Positions 34,090 to 43,757 of a DNA stretch of 64,000 nt are shown in pieces. The position numbers and the translations under genes are program-made. Position 1 is the first letter of the stretch. Each line of letters begins with the position of its first letter. This stretch comes from Paenibacillus sp. ACRRY (GTDB lineage Bacteria; Bacillota; Bacilli; Paenibacillales; Paenibacillaceae), in NCBI RefSeq assembly GCF_022346995.1, contig NZ_JAKRNM010000009.1, forward strand, positions 1 to 64,000, in the 5' to 3' direction. The notes under the pieces are model-generated. The model made no database searches. It saw only the letters and a list, made by a program, of their open reading frames with translations, and had not been told where the DNA came from.

Positions 34090-36492
34090 TTATTCAATAA
34101 CCAGCATACGCGGGGATGTTTCCTGAATTACACGGGAGGAGAACCAGGAGCCGAGAGCTGCAGCGATAATGCCGATGCAGGCGAATAGAACAATTCCACC
34201 CCCATTCAGAATAAGAGGAAGCTGTACTATACCATAGTCAGCAAGGATCATTTCAAGAAGAACAGGCAGCACATACACGCCAACCAGGATTCCCAGCAGA
34301 GCGCCCATGGCGGATAGGAGCGATATTCCCAAGGCAATAGACAGCCGAATGCGGCGTGAGGTCAATCCAAGTGATGTGTAGATGCCATACGTTCTGCTTT
34401 CTTTGCGGATACTAATCCGGCAGGTACTGAAAATAATAATAAATGTAACCAGGATAAACAGCAGCCCAATCAGGCTCATGGGGTAAATTAATATGTCTGC
34501 CGCTTCGGCGTAGACCGAATCGAGCAGTGTCTGCTGCGTTACAACTGAAGCGGAATCTTTAAATTGATGATTCATTTCCCTGGCCACAACTTCCGCTTCC
34601 AGCGGATCATTCAAATTAATGAATATGGCATCAAAATCACTGTAATTCGGGCGAATCGTATTCATGGCCTCCATCGTAATTCGTCCTGAGATGGACATAT
34701 TGGCAATAGCTTGATAAATTCCTGTGATGAGGAATGTGCGCTTTTCCCCTTCAATATAAAGTACCAGGAAGTCACCGGGATTTTTGTTTAAGGACTCAGC
34801 TACACCCACGCCGATGGCGATTTCATTCTCCCGCTGCGGGTTATTCCCCTCTAATGTCTCAAATCCAAGATCCTGGTAGCTGCCATCCAGTACACTCAGA
34901 GCTACACTGGTGGATAGCCGTTTATCATCCCCTGAAGAGTCTGGGCTAACTACGCCAGTAATGTTTCCTTGCCAGCCTGCATTTTTGATTCTTACATCCT
35001 CTTGTATCCATTGATTGAAATCCTCTTTGGGAAAGGTACTTTTATTCACAACGACAGCGGCGATGTTGGCATTGTCATAACCCCACTGGGCTGCAGTCTG
35101 AGCAATTCCGGTGATACTGGTTAACAGAACAAATCCCAAAACCAGTACGGAAGAAGCTGTTGTTGTCAGCAAGAGCATTAGAATAGAACTTTTGATGTTT
35201 TTGATAACATGACGAATTCCAATCACTGCGGCTACAGGAAGGCGAGCGAACCCGAACAGACTGGTTAGCGGCGAGTTCATTCTCCGCGCCATCCGGGTAT
35301 TGTCCATCTCCGACATTCCATAACGGATGGCCTGCACCGGCTGAATACTCCGTGCTTTTTTGGCATACATCACAACGAACAAAAGGATCATGACGAACAG
35401 GAAAAAGCCCACAAGCATGGCTGAGCCTATCCCCTCGACCGAGATGTCACGATTTCCCACGCGAAGAGAAGACACGGAGATATTAATGATGAATTTGGAT
35501 ATCCATATACTGAGCCCAAGTCCCGGAAGGATGGCTATACAGGAAAGTAAGAAATATTGGATGACATAAGTACCGATTGTTTTTGCCGAGGTCAGTCCGA
35601 GTGTTTTCAGAATACCGATCGTTTTATAGTTGGCCAGGATGGCATCCGAAATCGTAAATCCTATCGTAATCAGAGCGATGGCAAGCATGACAACCCCTAG
35701 GAAAACCATGATAAATCCGATGATTTGATTAATAATCAGATAGAAAGAGGAGATGCTTTCAAACTCCATCTTGGTTTCCAGAAACGGACTGCCTGCTTCA
35801 AGCGAGTATCGTTCCCAATAGGTTGAATTGGTACTGTAATTGTCGAAATGGATACCCAGCATATAATTATCGTTGCCCTCAAGAGATTGAACATGCTCCG
35901 AATAATCGGAAGGGTTCATCCAGACTCGCGCTGTATTGGTGAAGGGTGCCCCATAGGGGACATCGACTACAATACCGGATATATTCAATTCGATGGTATT
36001 GCTCCCCGTTTTGAAGCCAATAGTATCTCCTGCCGAGACACCGTAGGCATTGGCCATGGAAGTGGGAATCCAGACCGAACCGGGCTCGGGAACCACTTCT
36101 GTTGTTCCACTAGAAAAAATAAGCTTATCCACAACCCGCGGCGTTGAGGGGGTATTTATCATGTAAAGGTAAATATTAGGGATATCCTTGCCATGAAACG
36201 AGATGCCCGATACCGTTCGATACGTAAGCAATTCAGACACTTCTACGCCGTCCTGGGAAGCCCACCAGGAGTGAACAGCCTTCGGATCATTCAGGCCTTT
36301 ATCAAAAGTCAAAATCTGATGTGATCCATTGGTCCGGGTATGCATTTCTCTAAACTGATTAACTGTGTTGGCCAGAATCATGACAGCTGTAGACAACAGC
36401 AGCGTGGATAGAAGAATGAGCAGAGCGATAAACGAGTTTTGTATTTTGCTTCTGCTCAGGTAGGAGAGACTAAGTTTCAACATGACAGCCAT
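34090..36492 (-). CDS. ABC transporter permease with two FtsX domains
   Basis: An 800-residue membrane protein with a first helix near residues 20-41, an extracellular domain (about 45-255), three helices with the FtsX motif (FLGVVMLAIALITIGFTISDAILANYKTIGILKTLGLTSA), a second half starting with a helix near 430, another extracellular domain and three closing helices (TSLGLTSRRIRLSIALG). This 4+4 helix plan is that of MacB/LolC duplicated permeases, not the ten-helix BceB. It probably expels or senses a peptide or lipid in the envelope. GGAAGG precedes ATG; it starts 2 nt after the ATPase gene. Last gene of the regulator-kinase-ATPase-permease operon. Confidence 0.9.
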   Translation of the reverse strand: MAVMLKLSLSYLSRSKIQNSFIALLILLSTLLLSTAVMILANTVNQFREMHTRTNGSHQILTFDKGLNDPKAVHSWWASQDGVEVSELLTYRTVSGISFHGKDIPNIYLYMINTPSTPRVVDKLIFSSGTTEVVPEPGSVWIPTSMANAYGVSAGDTIGFKTGSNTIELNISGIVVDVPYGAPFTNTARVWMNPSDYSEHVQSLEGNDNYMLGIHFDNYSTNSTYWERYSLEAGSPFLETKMEFESISSFYLIINQIIGFIMVFLGVVMLAIALITIGFTISDAILANYKTIGILKTLGLTSAKTIGTYVIQYFLLSCIAILPGLGLSIWISKFIINISVSSLRVGNRDISVEGIGSAMLVGFFLFVMILLFVVMYAKKARSIQPVQAIRYGMSEMDNTRMARRMNSPLTSLFGFARLPVAAVIGIRHVIKNIKSSILMLLLTTTASSVLVLGFVLLTSITGIAQTAAQWGYDNANIAAVVVNKSTFPKEDFNQWIQEDVRIKNAGWQGNITGVVSPDSSGDDKRLSTSVALSVLDGSYQDLGFETLEGNNPQRENEIAIGVGVAESLNKNPGDFLVLYIEGEKRTFLITGIYQAIANMSISGRITMEAMNTIRPNYSDFDAIFINLNDPLEAEVVAREMNHQFKDSASVVTQQTLLDSVYAEAADILIYPMSLIGLLFILVTFIIIFSTCRISIRKESRTYGIYTSLGLTSRRIRLSIALGISLLSAMGALLGILVGVYVLPVLLEMILADYGIVQLPLILNGGGIVLFACIGIIAAALGSWFSSRVIQETSPRMLVIE

Positions 36493-36494
36493 CG

Positions 36495-37253
36495 TTATTC
36501 CTTCCCCGATACAAAGGCAAATATCATGTCTTCACGGCCATGAACCTGATGTTCGTTATAGGGTTCGAATTCGAGAATGCCACCAACCTTGCCGTCCTGG
36601 ATTAATATGAGACGATCAGCACGGCAGGCAGCCTTGATATCGTGCGTGACCATGACAACGGACTGCCCTTTTCGATGAATGTCTGTCAGGATGTCGAGAA
36701 CAGCCTTACCGTGTTCCACATTCAGACTTCCAGTTGGTTCATCGGCGAAAAGGACGTCAGGAGTATTGATTAAAGCCCGCGCAATGGCGGCTCGCTGCTG
36801 CTGGCCCCCTGAAGTCTGGGAGGGAAGACGGCTGCTCAGACTGGCAATATCCAAGGATTTCATCAATTGGGCTGCCCGCAGCTGAATTTCATTCTTTTTG
36901 GTCCCGGCGATGTAACCCGGCAGTGCAATATTCTCTCGAATGGAGAGATCTGGTACCAGATTAATACTCTGATAGATATAACCAATCCGGCGAGTGCGAA
37001 AATCAGACATTTCCCGTTCGCTGTAAGCATCAATGCGTTGTTCCTGAAAATAGACTTCACCAGCAGTCACATGGTCCAGACCACTCAGCAGATAGAGCAG
37101 GGTGGATTTGCCCGAACCCGAGTTACCCATGATGACCGTAAAATCCCCTTGGTATATATCCAGATCAACATTTCGTATGGCATGGTATTGCTCCGGGCCT
37201 GTGCTGTATGTTTTGCATAGGTTATGCGCTCGAATAATCGTTGTTTTACTCAA
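36495..37253 (-). CDS. ABC transporter ATP-binding protein (MacB/LolD type)
   Basis: A 252-residue ATPase with Walker [10 protein letters not shown] (about 41-49), Q loop, signature [15 protein letters not shown], Walker [12 protein letters not shown] and the switch His in VMVTHD. It drives the adjacent FtsX-type permease. I place the start at TTG 37253, 8 nt after AGGAG, giving [19 protein letters not shown]; the in-frame GTG at 37262 overlaps the ribosome site itself. Confidence 0.93.
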   Translation of the reverse strand: MSKTTIIRAHNLCKTYSTGPEQYHAIRNVDLDIYQGDFTVIMGNSGSGKSTLLYLLSGLDHVTAGEVYFQEQRIDAYSEREMSDFRTRRIGYIYQSINLVPDLSIRENIALPGYIAGTKKNEIQLRAAQLMKSLDIASLSSRLPSQTSGGQQQRAAIARALINTPDVLFADEPTGSLNVEHGKAVLDILTDIHRKGQSVVMVTHDIKAACRADRLILIQDGKVGGILEFEPYNEHQVHGREDMIFAFVSGKE

Positions 37254-37371
37254 GACAATCACTCCTCAGGTGCAGTATACGATTTATTTTAGAGGGGGGA
37301 TGTTGAGGAAGTCTTATCAAATTATGAATAAAGTATTACAGGCTGGTGCCAGCCTGAATGGATTGGACGAG

Positions 37372-38811
37372 TCAGCAGACCGGCAGACTAAATTGAAAGC
37401 TGGTTCCTTGCCCCTCTCTGCTTGAAAAGGATATACGTCCCCCGTGTGCTTCAACGATATTTTTGCAAATGGACAAGCCAAGACCTGTCCCCTCTTGTAC
37501 GTGTCTGGACACAGGAGATGCCTGTCCCCGGAAATAACGTTCAAATACGAAAGGCATATCTTGTGCCCGTATTCCCTGGCCAGTGTCTGTGATTGTCACA
37601 ATGAACTGATCGGCTCTCAGCTCTGTATGAATGCAAATGGCATCCCCGCGGCGGGTGTGCTTCAGTGCATTGGATATGAGATTGGAGAGAACTTGTTCGA
37701 TCCTTGTAGTGTCCATGCGGATTAACACATTTGGAACAGATTCAGGCTTTTCATACGTTAGACCTTTCATGCGCACAGCATGTCCAAACGATCCAAGCAT
37801 GGCTTCGAAAGTGGGGCCACTATACACTTCGCACGGCTCTACGGATATCTGACCCAGTTCCTGCAGCGCATGAAGTAGCAGATCTTCAACCAGTTGGGCT
37901 GTTTTGTCTGTGTGAGTCTGCATGATTCGCATATACTCCATCAGGGTTTCCTCATCCGTGCACATTCCTTCAATAATGGCTTCAATATACGCTTTAACCG
38001 TAGTGATGGGCGTTTTGATATCATGCGAAATATTGGTGATAAGTTCCTTTTGCGCCTGCTCTTGCTTGGTGCGTTGTTCACTCAAATACTTGATTTCTGT
38101 ACGCATCAGATCAAACATGGCATATAATTCGCCTACTTCGTCTGCATGTTTATAATGAATTGGCTTATCGTACTGTCCCTTGAGAATAGATTCGGCATGA
38201 TGATAAAGCATATTTACCGGTAACAGTAATCGTTTATGTATTTTACGATGCATGGTTAACAGAAGAATGCCTAGAATAAGTGTGATTATCATGGATAAGC
38301 CTGCAACCAGATAAGGCAAGGCGGATGATGGTTGGACAGTAACCATGGCTTTAGGGATGGTAAAGAAGGCATTTCCGATCTGAATTCCATCCGCAGCATG
38401 GAGGACAGGAAAAGCCATGTCCACCGTATCCTCTCCATTGTTGGCATACACGGCATGGTTCAGATCATAATGAAAGGCGGATGCCAGATGCATATGTTCT
38501 CCTTCAGAGGATGGATCTGAAGAGATCATGATGGTACCGTCCAGACCGACATAGGATAACTTGATGCCTTGCTCTTTGGCGAGGGCACGAACGTTTTCCT
38601 GTACCTTCGGGCTGGTGAGTTGATGAAGATTCTGCTCCAAAGCAAGCATCACGGGATTGATGCTGAGCCGGACCAGATTAATAGACAAGTTGGACTCCTC
38701 GGTATGATGACCTAACCGATCTGCGGCAAGTGTCAGGCTGCATCCAAGAAGAAGAATAAGCAATATGAGTACGGTAATCAGCCAGCGTTTGGACCATTGG
38801 AGTAACGACAT
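37372..38811 (-). CDS. Sensor histidine kinase with HAMP domain
   Basis: A 479-residue membrane kinase: helix 1 (about 11-30), an extracytoplasmic sensor of about 135 residues, helix 2 (166-187), HAMP (190-242), HisKA with phospho-acceptor His263 in NISHDIKTP, and HATPase with N, G1 and G2 boxes (LSNLISNALKHT, DTGQGI, GTGLGLSI). The sizeable outer domain differs from the short loops of BceS-type intramembrane sensors. It works with the response regulator 24 nt upstream and probably controls the ABC genes downstream. Confidence 0.94.
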   Translation of the reverse strand: MSLLQWSKRWLITVLILLILLLGCSLTLAADRLGHHTEESNLSINLVRLSINPVMLALEQNLHQLTSPKVQENVRALAKEQGIKLSYVGLDGTIMISSDPSSEGEHMHLASAFHYDLNHAVYANNGEDTVDMAFPVLHAADGIQIGNAFFTIPKAMVTVQPSSALPYLVAGLSMIITLILGILLLTMHRKIHKRLLLPVNMLYHHAESILKGQYDKPIHYKHADEVGELYAMFDLMRTEIKYLSEQRTKQEQAQKELITNISHDIKTPITTVKAYIEAIIEGMCTDEETLMEYMRIMQTHTDKTAQLVEDLLLHALQELGQISVEPCEVYSGPTFEAMLGSFGHAVRMKGLTYEKPESVPNVLIRMDTTRIEQVLSNLISNALKHTRRGDAICIHTELRADQFIVTITDTGQGIRAQDMPFVFERYFRGQASPVSRHVQEGTGLGLSICKNIVEAHGGRISFSSREGQGTSFQFSLPVC

Positions 38812-38835
38812 CTAGATTGTGGTCTCCCATCTATC

Positions 38836-39534
38836 TTATTCGTGGTTGAATTTGTAGCCGACTCCCCAGACTGTCTTCAGAACAACGGGCTCTGATGGGG
38901 TGGATTCAATTTTCTCTCTCAATCTTCGGATATATACAGTAACCGTATTTTCATCCCCGTAAGCGTCATAGCCCCAGACTGCATCCAGTAACTGCGACTT
39001 GGAGAACACCTGATTCTTGTGGCTCGCCAGGTAGTACAGAAGCTCGAATTCCTTCGCAGAAAGTGAAACTTCATCTCCGCTTAGCGTAACCTTGTACGCT
39101 TTTTTGTCGATCATCAGGTTGGACAGACGAAGGAGGTGTGTTTCATCTCGCTCGGATGTAAGACTGTCATACCGTCTGAAATGGGCATTGATTCGCGCAA
39201 GCAACTCACTCAAGGAGAAGGGTTTGGTCATATAATCATCTGCCCCAAAGCCCAGACCAAGCACCTTGTCTGTATCACTTCCCCTTGCACTTAGAATGAG
39301 GATCGGAATGTTGTTTCTTCGCCTTATTTCACGGCATACCTCAATACCATCCATATCCGGTAACATGATATCCAGGATAATATAGTCCGGTTGCAGCATG
39401 TCCATCATTTGCAATCCATCTTGTCCAGTGGCTGCAACGGCAGCGTCATATTGATTCTTGTTCAGATAGTCTCTTACAATGCGTGAAATGTCCTGCTCGT
39501 CTTCAATAATGAGTATTTTTCGTGGATGAGGCAT
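38836..39534 (-). CDS. OmpR-family response regulator
   Basis: A 232-residue DNA-binding regulator: receiver domain (residues 1-120, acidic pocket EDE at 11-13, phospho-acceptor Asp55 in YIILDIMLPD, Lys in YMTKPFS) and winged-helix domain (about 130-230; LSAKEFELLYYLASHKNQVFSKSQLLDAVWGYDAYGDENTVTVYIRRLREKIE). First gene of the four-gene minus-strand operon, so likely autoregulated. Confidence 0.95.
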   Translation of the reverse strand: MPHPRKILIIEDEQDISRIVRDYLNKNQYDAAVAATGQDGLQMMDMLQPDYIILDIMLPDMDGIEVCREIRRRNNIPILILSARGSDTDKVLGLGFGADDYMTKPFSLSELLARINAHFRRYDSLTSERDETHLLRLSNLMIDKKAYKVTLSGDEVSLSAKEFELLYYLASHKNQVFSKSQLLDAVWGYDAYGDENTVTVYIRRLREKIESTPSEPVVLKTVWGVGYKFNHE

Positions 39535-39665
39535 AGGTATCGCTCCAATGAAGGTTAATGGAATTTCCGTTAATGATGGTTGAATCTGTAAATAGCTATG
39601 ATTTTAACTATACAGGGTTATCTGGAAGGAGTCATGAGTAAATTTGGAGCAGCAAAAAGTTCAAA

Positions 39666-39715
39666 GAACCCATAACGTTACCTGTTTACAGGTCGTCATG
39701 GGTTCGAGTTTCCAG
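39666..39715 (-). terminator. Terminator of the AraC gene
   Basis: Long stem GAACCCAT-ACG/CGT-ATGGGTTC with inner ACCTG/CAGGT, directly downstream of the minus-strand AraC gene, with an A-rich plus strand (T-rich on minus) beyond. Confidence 0.75.
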
Positions 39716-39720
39716 ATATG

Positions 39721-40602
39721 TTACACATGCTCCAGATCAAAAGAGGGGTGGGACTGGGATTTCAGATATTCCAGAGGGGACATCCCGAAGTGAGCGCGGA
39801 ACACTCGGTGGAAATAAGAATAGCTGGCGAATCCGCATGTCTCAGCGATATGCTCCAGTGTCATCTCACTGTACTTCATGCGTTCAAGGGCGACATTCAG
39901 ACGAATTTCAATCGCATACTGGATCATGGTTTTGCCGTAGTGTTCCTTGAACAACCGTACCGCACGTGACAGACTTAGACCAGCGTAACGGGCAGCCTCT
40001 TCAAGTTTGAACGTAACGGTCGCATGTTCCTCAATGAATCGCTTTAGCTTCAGGGTAGAGGACACGCTTCGATCCGTCTGGAGACTTTCGCTAATCGCAC
40101 GGTCGATGTACAGACAGAGTCCGCGTAATAACGCGTCTTTTAACTCTTCATTCTCTTCAAGAGGTCCCCGGCGCTGCTCCAGCAATATATTGCGCCACAG
40201 GCTGACCAGCTTGTCATCCAGACCAATTCGGTTCACGGGAGGGCGCTGAATTCGCTTCCACCATTGGTCAATCCAGGAACCTTCACAGAACAAATAATAG
40301 TCCCCGCTGGACAAGCGGCCTTCCTTATGCGGTTCTTCGACGACGAGATGATAGTCATCTCCTGGTTTCAAGAGCAGCAAATCACCGCTCGTCATCGTAA
40401 ATTCTTCATCCTGCACATATACCTTGCAAGAGCCTTCGGTTTGCAGACGGAACAGGTAGGTCTGAAGCTCGCCCTTCATGTTGTGGTTAAATGCCTTGTA
40501 GTGATAAGAGTAGTCACAGATCAGTACTGAAGTCTTCAACGGTTCCAAAGATGCAAACCTCCAATATAGGTATCCTGCATGCACTTTTATAGGTGAAATC
40601 AT
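39721..40602 (-). CDS. AraC-family transcriptional regulator
   Basis: A 293-residue regulator with an N-terminal cupin-like sensor (about 40-95; LQTYLFRLQTEGSCKVYVQDEEFTMTSGDLLLLKPGDDYHL) and two C-terminal HTH motifs (about 190-285; FKLEEAARYAGLSLSRAVRLFKEHYGKT and LEHIAETCGFASYSYFHRVFRAHFGMSPLEYL). Divergent from the isomerase/oxidoreductase pair 144 nt away, its probable target. In the gap, GTTCATGTT and GTTCATTCT occur about 24 nt apart and may be its half-sites. Confidence 0.9.
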   Translation of the reverse strand: MISPIKVHAGYLYWRFASLEPLKTSVLICDYSYHYKAFNHNMKGELQTYLFRLQTEGSCKVYVQDEEFTMTSGDLLLLKPGDDYHLVVEEPHKEGRLSSGDYYLFCEGSWIDQWWKRIQRPPVNRIGLDDKLVSLWRNILLEQRRGPLEENEELKDALLRGLCLYIDRAISESLQTDRSVSSTLKLKRFIEEHATVTFKLEEAARYAGLSLSRAVRLFKEHYGKTMIQYAIEIRLNVALERMKYSEMTLEHIAETCGFASYSYFHRVFRAHFGMSPLEYLKSQSHPSFDLEHV

Positions 40603-40746
40603 CGTGATGCAAAATACTGGAATAAAAAATCAATCAAATAGTTCATGTTCTGACGATATTGTATATGTTCATTCTAGCCTGTTTTGCGGTAGGATGATAG
40701 CAGATAGAGCAATGAAAGCAAATTTGAGAGCAGAGGTGTATCATTC

Positions 40747-41523
40747 ATGAAAAAACTTAATATTGGTTTGCAATTGTTCACCCTCCGTGATGAAACTGCA
40801 GCAGATTTCCGTGGCACATTGCGCAAGGTAGCAGAGCTTGGTTATGAAGGTGTGGAATTCGCTGGTTATGGTGACATTCCTGCCGAAGAGATGAAAGCAT
40901 TGCTGGATGAGCTAGGTCTCAAAGGATTCAGCAGCCACGTTTCCCTGCACGCGATGCGCGAAGATTTGCAAAAACAAATTGATTACCTCAAAACGATTGG
41001 GGCTCAATATATGATCTGTCCTTACCTCATGCCTGAAGATCGCCCTGACAATGCTGAAGGCTGGACCAAGTTGTTCGCTGAACTGCAGCAATATGGTGCG
41101 GAAGCAGCGAAGCAAGGCTTGATCTTTGGTTATCACAACCATGACTTCGAATTCCATGGCCAAGTTGGCGACAAAAATGCCTTTGATGCCATGTTCGCTG
41201 AAACTACGCCTGAGGCTGTACAAGTGGAAATGGACGTATGCTGGGTCCAATTTGCGGGACAAAATCCGATCGAGTATATTAATCAATATGCGGGCCGTTT
41301 GCCGCTTCTGCATCTGAAGGACTTCAGCAAAGACGAACAGGGTCAGATGAAGACATTGGAACTGGGACAAGGTTCGGTGGACCTTCCAGCAGTTATTGAA
41401 GCATCAACAAACGCAGGCGTGGAGTGGCTGATCGTGGAGCAGGACGTATGTCAGAATCCTCCACTTGAAAGCGTAGCCAACAGTTATAACTGGCTGAAAC
41501 AGAACTACCTTAACCAATTTTAA
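40747..41523 (+). CDS. Sugar phosphate isomerase/epimerase-family TIM-barrel protein
   Basis: A 258-residue xylose-isomerase-like barrel (KLNIGLQLFTLRDETAADFRGTLRKVAELGYEGVEFAGYG). Metal-ligand candidates are in GYHNHDFEF, EMDVCWV, HLKDF and IVEQD. Such proteins (IolE, IolI and relatives) isomerise or dehydrate sugars and inosose-like ketones. It is co-directional with an NAD-dependent oxidoreductase 65 nt downstream, forming a typical sugar or polyol catabolic pair. The true substrate is unknown. Confidence 0.9.
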   Translation: MKKLNIGLQLFTLRDETAADFRGTLRKVAELGYEGVEFAGYGDIPAEEMKALLDELGLKGFSSHVSLHAMREDLQKQIDYLKTIGAQYMICPYLMPEDRPDNAEGWTKLFAELQQYGAEAAKQGLIFGYHNHDFEFHGQVGDKNAFDAMFAETTPEAVQVEMDVCWVQFAGQNPIEYINQYAGRLPLLHLKDFSKDEQGQMKTLELGQGSVDLPAVIEASTNAGVEWLIVEQDVCQNPPLESVANSYNWLKQNYLNQF

Positions 41524-41588
41524 TCTAGCAATTCGAATCATTCAATGAAGCTAATGCTGAATCTACTTGTCAAAGGGGACATTAATCC

Positions 41589-42608
41589 ATGAGTAAAATT
41601 AAAGTTGCTGTATTCGGCTGTGGAGCCATTGCTGAACGCAGACATATTCCAGAATACGCTGCTAATGAAAACGTAGAGCTTGTCGCTTTTGCTGATCCAA
41701 TTGTGGAGCGTGCAGAGAAAATGGCCGAAACATACGGCGGCAAAGCATACTCCAGCTATGAAGAGCTGCTTGCAAACGAAACAGTTGATGCTGTTAGCGT
41801 ATGCACACCTAACTATCTGCATGCCTCCATGGCCATTGCTGCTGCGAATGCAGGCAAGCACGTACTGGTTGAGAAACCAATGGCTGTTACAACCGAAGAA
41901 GGCGAGCAAATGATTGAAGCTGCCAAGAAAAACGGTGTGTATCTGATGGTTGGACACAACCAACGCCTGATGCCTCCACATGTCAAAGCAAAAGAAATCC
42001 TGGATTCCGGCAAACTGGGTAAAGTGCTGAATTTCCGTACTTCCTTTGGTCATCCAGGACCGGAAGCATGGAGTGTGGACGGAGCAGAGAGCTGGTTCTT
42101 CCGTAAGGAAGAAGCAATTATGGGCGCCATGGGTGACCTCGGCGTGCACAAGTCTGATTTCATCCGCTATTTGCTGAACGATGAAGTGTCCGAAGTGGCT
42201 GGGTTCATTAGCACGCTGCACAAAGAAGGCACTCAAGTTGATGACAATGCGACATGCTTGCTGCGCATGAAGAGTGGTGCCATTGGTACACTCGTTGCCA
42301 GCTGGACTCAATACAGAGCAGGAGATAACAGTACTGTTCTGTGGTGCGAGAATGGCGTCATGAAAATCGGAACGGTCGAAGGCGACGAAGTAATCGTCGA
42401 GCTGACGAACGGTACGGTTGAAACGTACAAAGTTGGTGCGATGGCAACGAATGAGAAACAGGTACCAAGCGGCGTAATCGACGCATTTGTGGAATCCATT
42501 GTGACTCAAACACCTCCTACCATTTCAGGTGAAGAAGGTCTTCGTTCCCTGCAAGTCATTCTGGCAGCGTTCGAATCCGAGAAGACAGGTCAGATCATTA
42601 AACTGTAA
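41589..42608 (+). CDS. Gfo/Idh/MocA-family oxidoreductase
   Basis: A 339-residue NAD(P)-dependent dehydrogenase. The Rossmann start KIKVAVFGCGAIAERRHIPEYA and the diagnostic EKPMAV (about residue 98) are present, with a C-terminal alpha/beta sheet domain (GDLGVHKSDFIRYLL carries the catalytic His region). The substrate is probably a sugar, inositol or derivative shared with the isomerase upstream. Terminators follow. Confidence 0.93.
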   Translation: MSKIKVAVFGCGAIAERRHIPEYAANENVELVAFADPIVERAEKMAETYGGKAYSSYEELLANETVDAVSVCTPNYLHASMAIAAANAGKHVLVEKPMAVTTEEGEQMIEAAKKNGVYLMVGHNQRLMPPHVKAKEILDSGKLGKVLNFRTSFGHPGPEAWSVDGAESWFFRKEEAIMGAMGDLGVHKSDFIRYLLNDEVSEVAGFISTLHKEGTQVDDNATCLLRMKSGAIGTLVASWTQYRAGDNSTVLWCENGVMKIGTVEGDEVIVELTNGTVETYKVGAMATNEKQVPSGVIDAFVESIVTQTPPTISGEEGLRSLQVILAAFESEKTGQIIKL

Positions 42609-42655
42609 GGCGGACTCGTTCAAAGTCATTATATATGTTCATGTGAGGGTACCTC

Positions 42656-42684
42656 CAGCGTTTCTCTGGTTGGTGCCCTTTTTA
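42656..42684 (+). terminator. Terminator after the oxidoreductase
   Basis: Stem AGGG-ACC-CCAG/CTGG-GGT-CCCT with one-base mismatches, followed by TTTTTA. Confidence 0.82.
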
Positions 42685-42695
42685 TTTACTTTAGT

Positions 42696-42744
42696 AAGAA
42701 AAAGAGACGGCCTTCCGCATCGAAAGCGGAGAGGACCGTCTCTT
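42696..42744 (-). terminator. Terminator of the aldo/keto reductase operon
   Basis: Stem AGAGACGG-CCGC/GCGG-CCGTCTCT; the minus strand continues in a T-rich run (complement of AAGAAAAAG). Confidence 0.82.
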
Positions 42745-42791
42745 AAACCATACTGCTTTTGAAGCGTTCTCGCCTCGATCAGTTCTTGCAG

Positions 42792-43739
42792 TTACACAAC
42801 CGGTTTGACGTCGCTCGCAAGATCAAGCCAGGCAATTTCGTCCGCAGTCAGAGTCAGGCGCGAGCCTTCGTCACAGGATAACAACTCATCACGATTCTGC
42901 GCTCCGATCAGTGCGCAGGTCGGGAAGGACTGATTCAATACATAAGCTAACGCAATCTGAATCGCCGTCGTATTCTTCGTTTCGGCCAATTCCCCGGCAC
43001 GGCGCAGTCTTTCCCAGTTGCCGTCACTGTAGAAGACACGAACCAGATCAGCATTGTCACGTACTTCAGGTGTGAAACGACCGGTGAAGAAGCCGCGTGC
43101 CTGCGAGGACCAGGACAGCAGCGGAAGCTGTGTCCGTTCATGCCATGCCAGTGTCTCTGCATCTGCCGATACACAGCCAGCCCAGAACGGCTCGTTCGCC
43201 TTGGCCAGGCTGAGGTTCGGGCTGCTGAATGTGAAGCCCTTCAGATCATGTGCAGCCGCATACGTATTGGCTTCCTCCAAACGCTGCCAAGTCCAGTTGG
43301 AGGCACCGATCGCACCAATTTTACCAGACTCAATGTGCTCATTCAGTGCTTCAAGAATGGCACCAACAGGAATATTCGGATCGTCTCGGTGTAATGCATA
43401 CAATTCGACATGATCCGTCTGCAGACGTTCCAGGCTGGTAAGCAGATCGCTGCGAATGGCATCGGCATTGACACGGGGGCCGTTCATATCATGGTGGGCA
43501 CCTTTCGTCAGAATGACAACCTGATCGCGATTACCGCGTTCTTGCATATAGCGTCCGAGCACTTCTTCACTCTGTCCGCCGCAATAGATATGAGCCGTAT
43601 CCACGGTGTTTCCGCCAATCGCCAGAAAGGCATCCATATTCGTGGCCGCTTTTTCATAAGCATCATGCACAAAATAATCCGTACCTTTGATCAACCGGGA
43701 GATCGGTTTTCCTGCACCATTAATCGTAATGAATTCCAT
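42792..43739 (-). CDS. Aldo/keto reductase
   Basis: A 315-residue NADPH-dependent carbonyl reductase of the (beta/alpha)8 fold. The catalytic tetrad region is present in GNTVDTAHIYCGGQSEEVLG (Asp, Tyr) and VVILTKGAHH (Lys), and NADP-binding residues lie in the C-terminal half (LIGAQNRDELLSC). The start is ATG 43739; an ATG four codons earlier overlaps the only ribosome site. It lies 18 nt after a Gfo/Idh/MocA gene on the same strand, so the two are probably co-transcribed and act on related sugars. Confidence 0.9.
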   Translation of the reverse strand: MEFITINGAGKPISRLIKGTDYFVHDAYEKAATNMDAFLAIGGNTVDTAHIYCGGQSEEVLGRYMQERGNRDQVVILTKGAHHDMNGPRVNADAIRSDLLTSLERLQTDHVELYALHRDDPNIPVGAILEALNEHIESGKIGAIGASNWTWQRLEEANTYAAAHDLKGFTFSSPNLSLAKANEPFWAGCVSADAETLAWHERTQLPLLSWSSQARGFFTGRFTPEVRDNADLVRVFYSDGNWERLRRAGELAETKNTTAIQIALAYVLNQSFPTCALIGAQNRDELLSCDEGSRLTLTADEIAWLDLASDVKPVV

Positions 43740-43757
43740 TGTACACACCATCCTCGT

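Noticed and set aside
34090-39534. Naming the two-component/ABC module bceRSAB
   Set aside because: The permease is 800 residues with a duplicated FtsX plan and the kinase has a large outer sensor, unlike BceB and BceS.
41538-42509. Open frame antisense to the Gfo/Idh/MocA gene
   Set aside because: No ribosome site or domain; fully overlaps a conserved gene.
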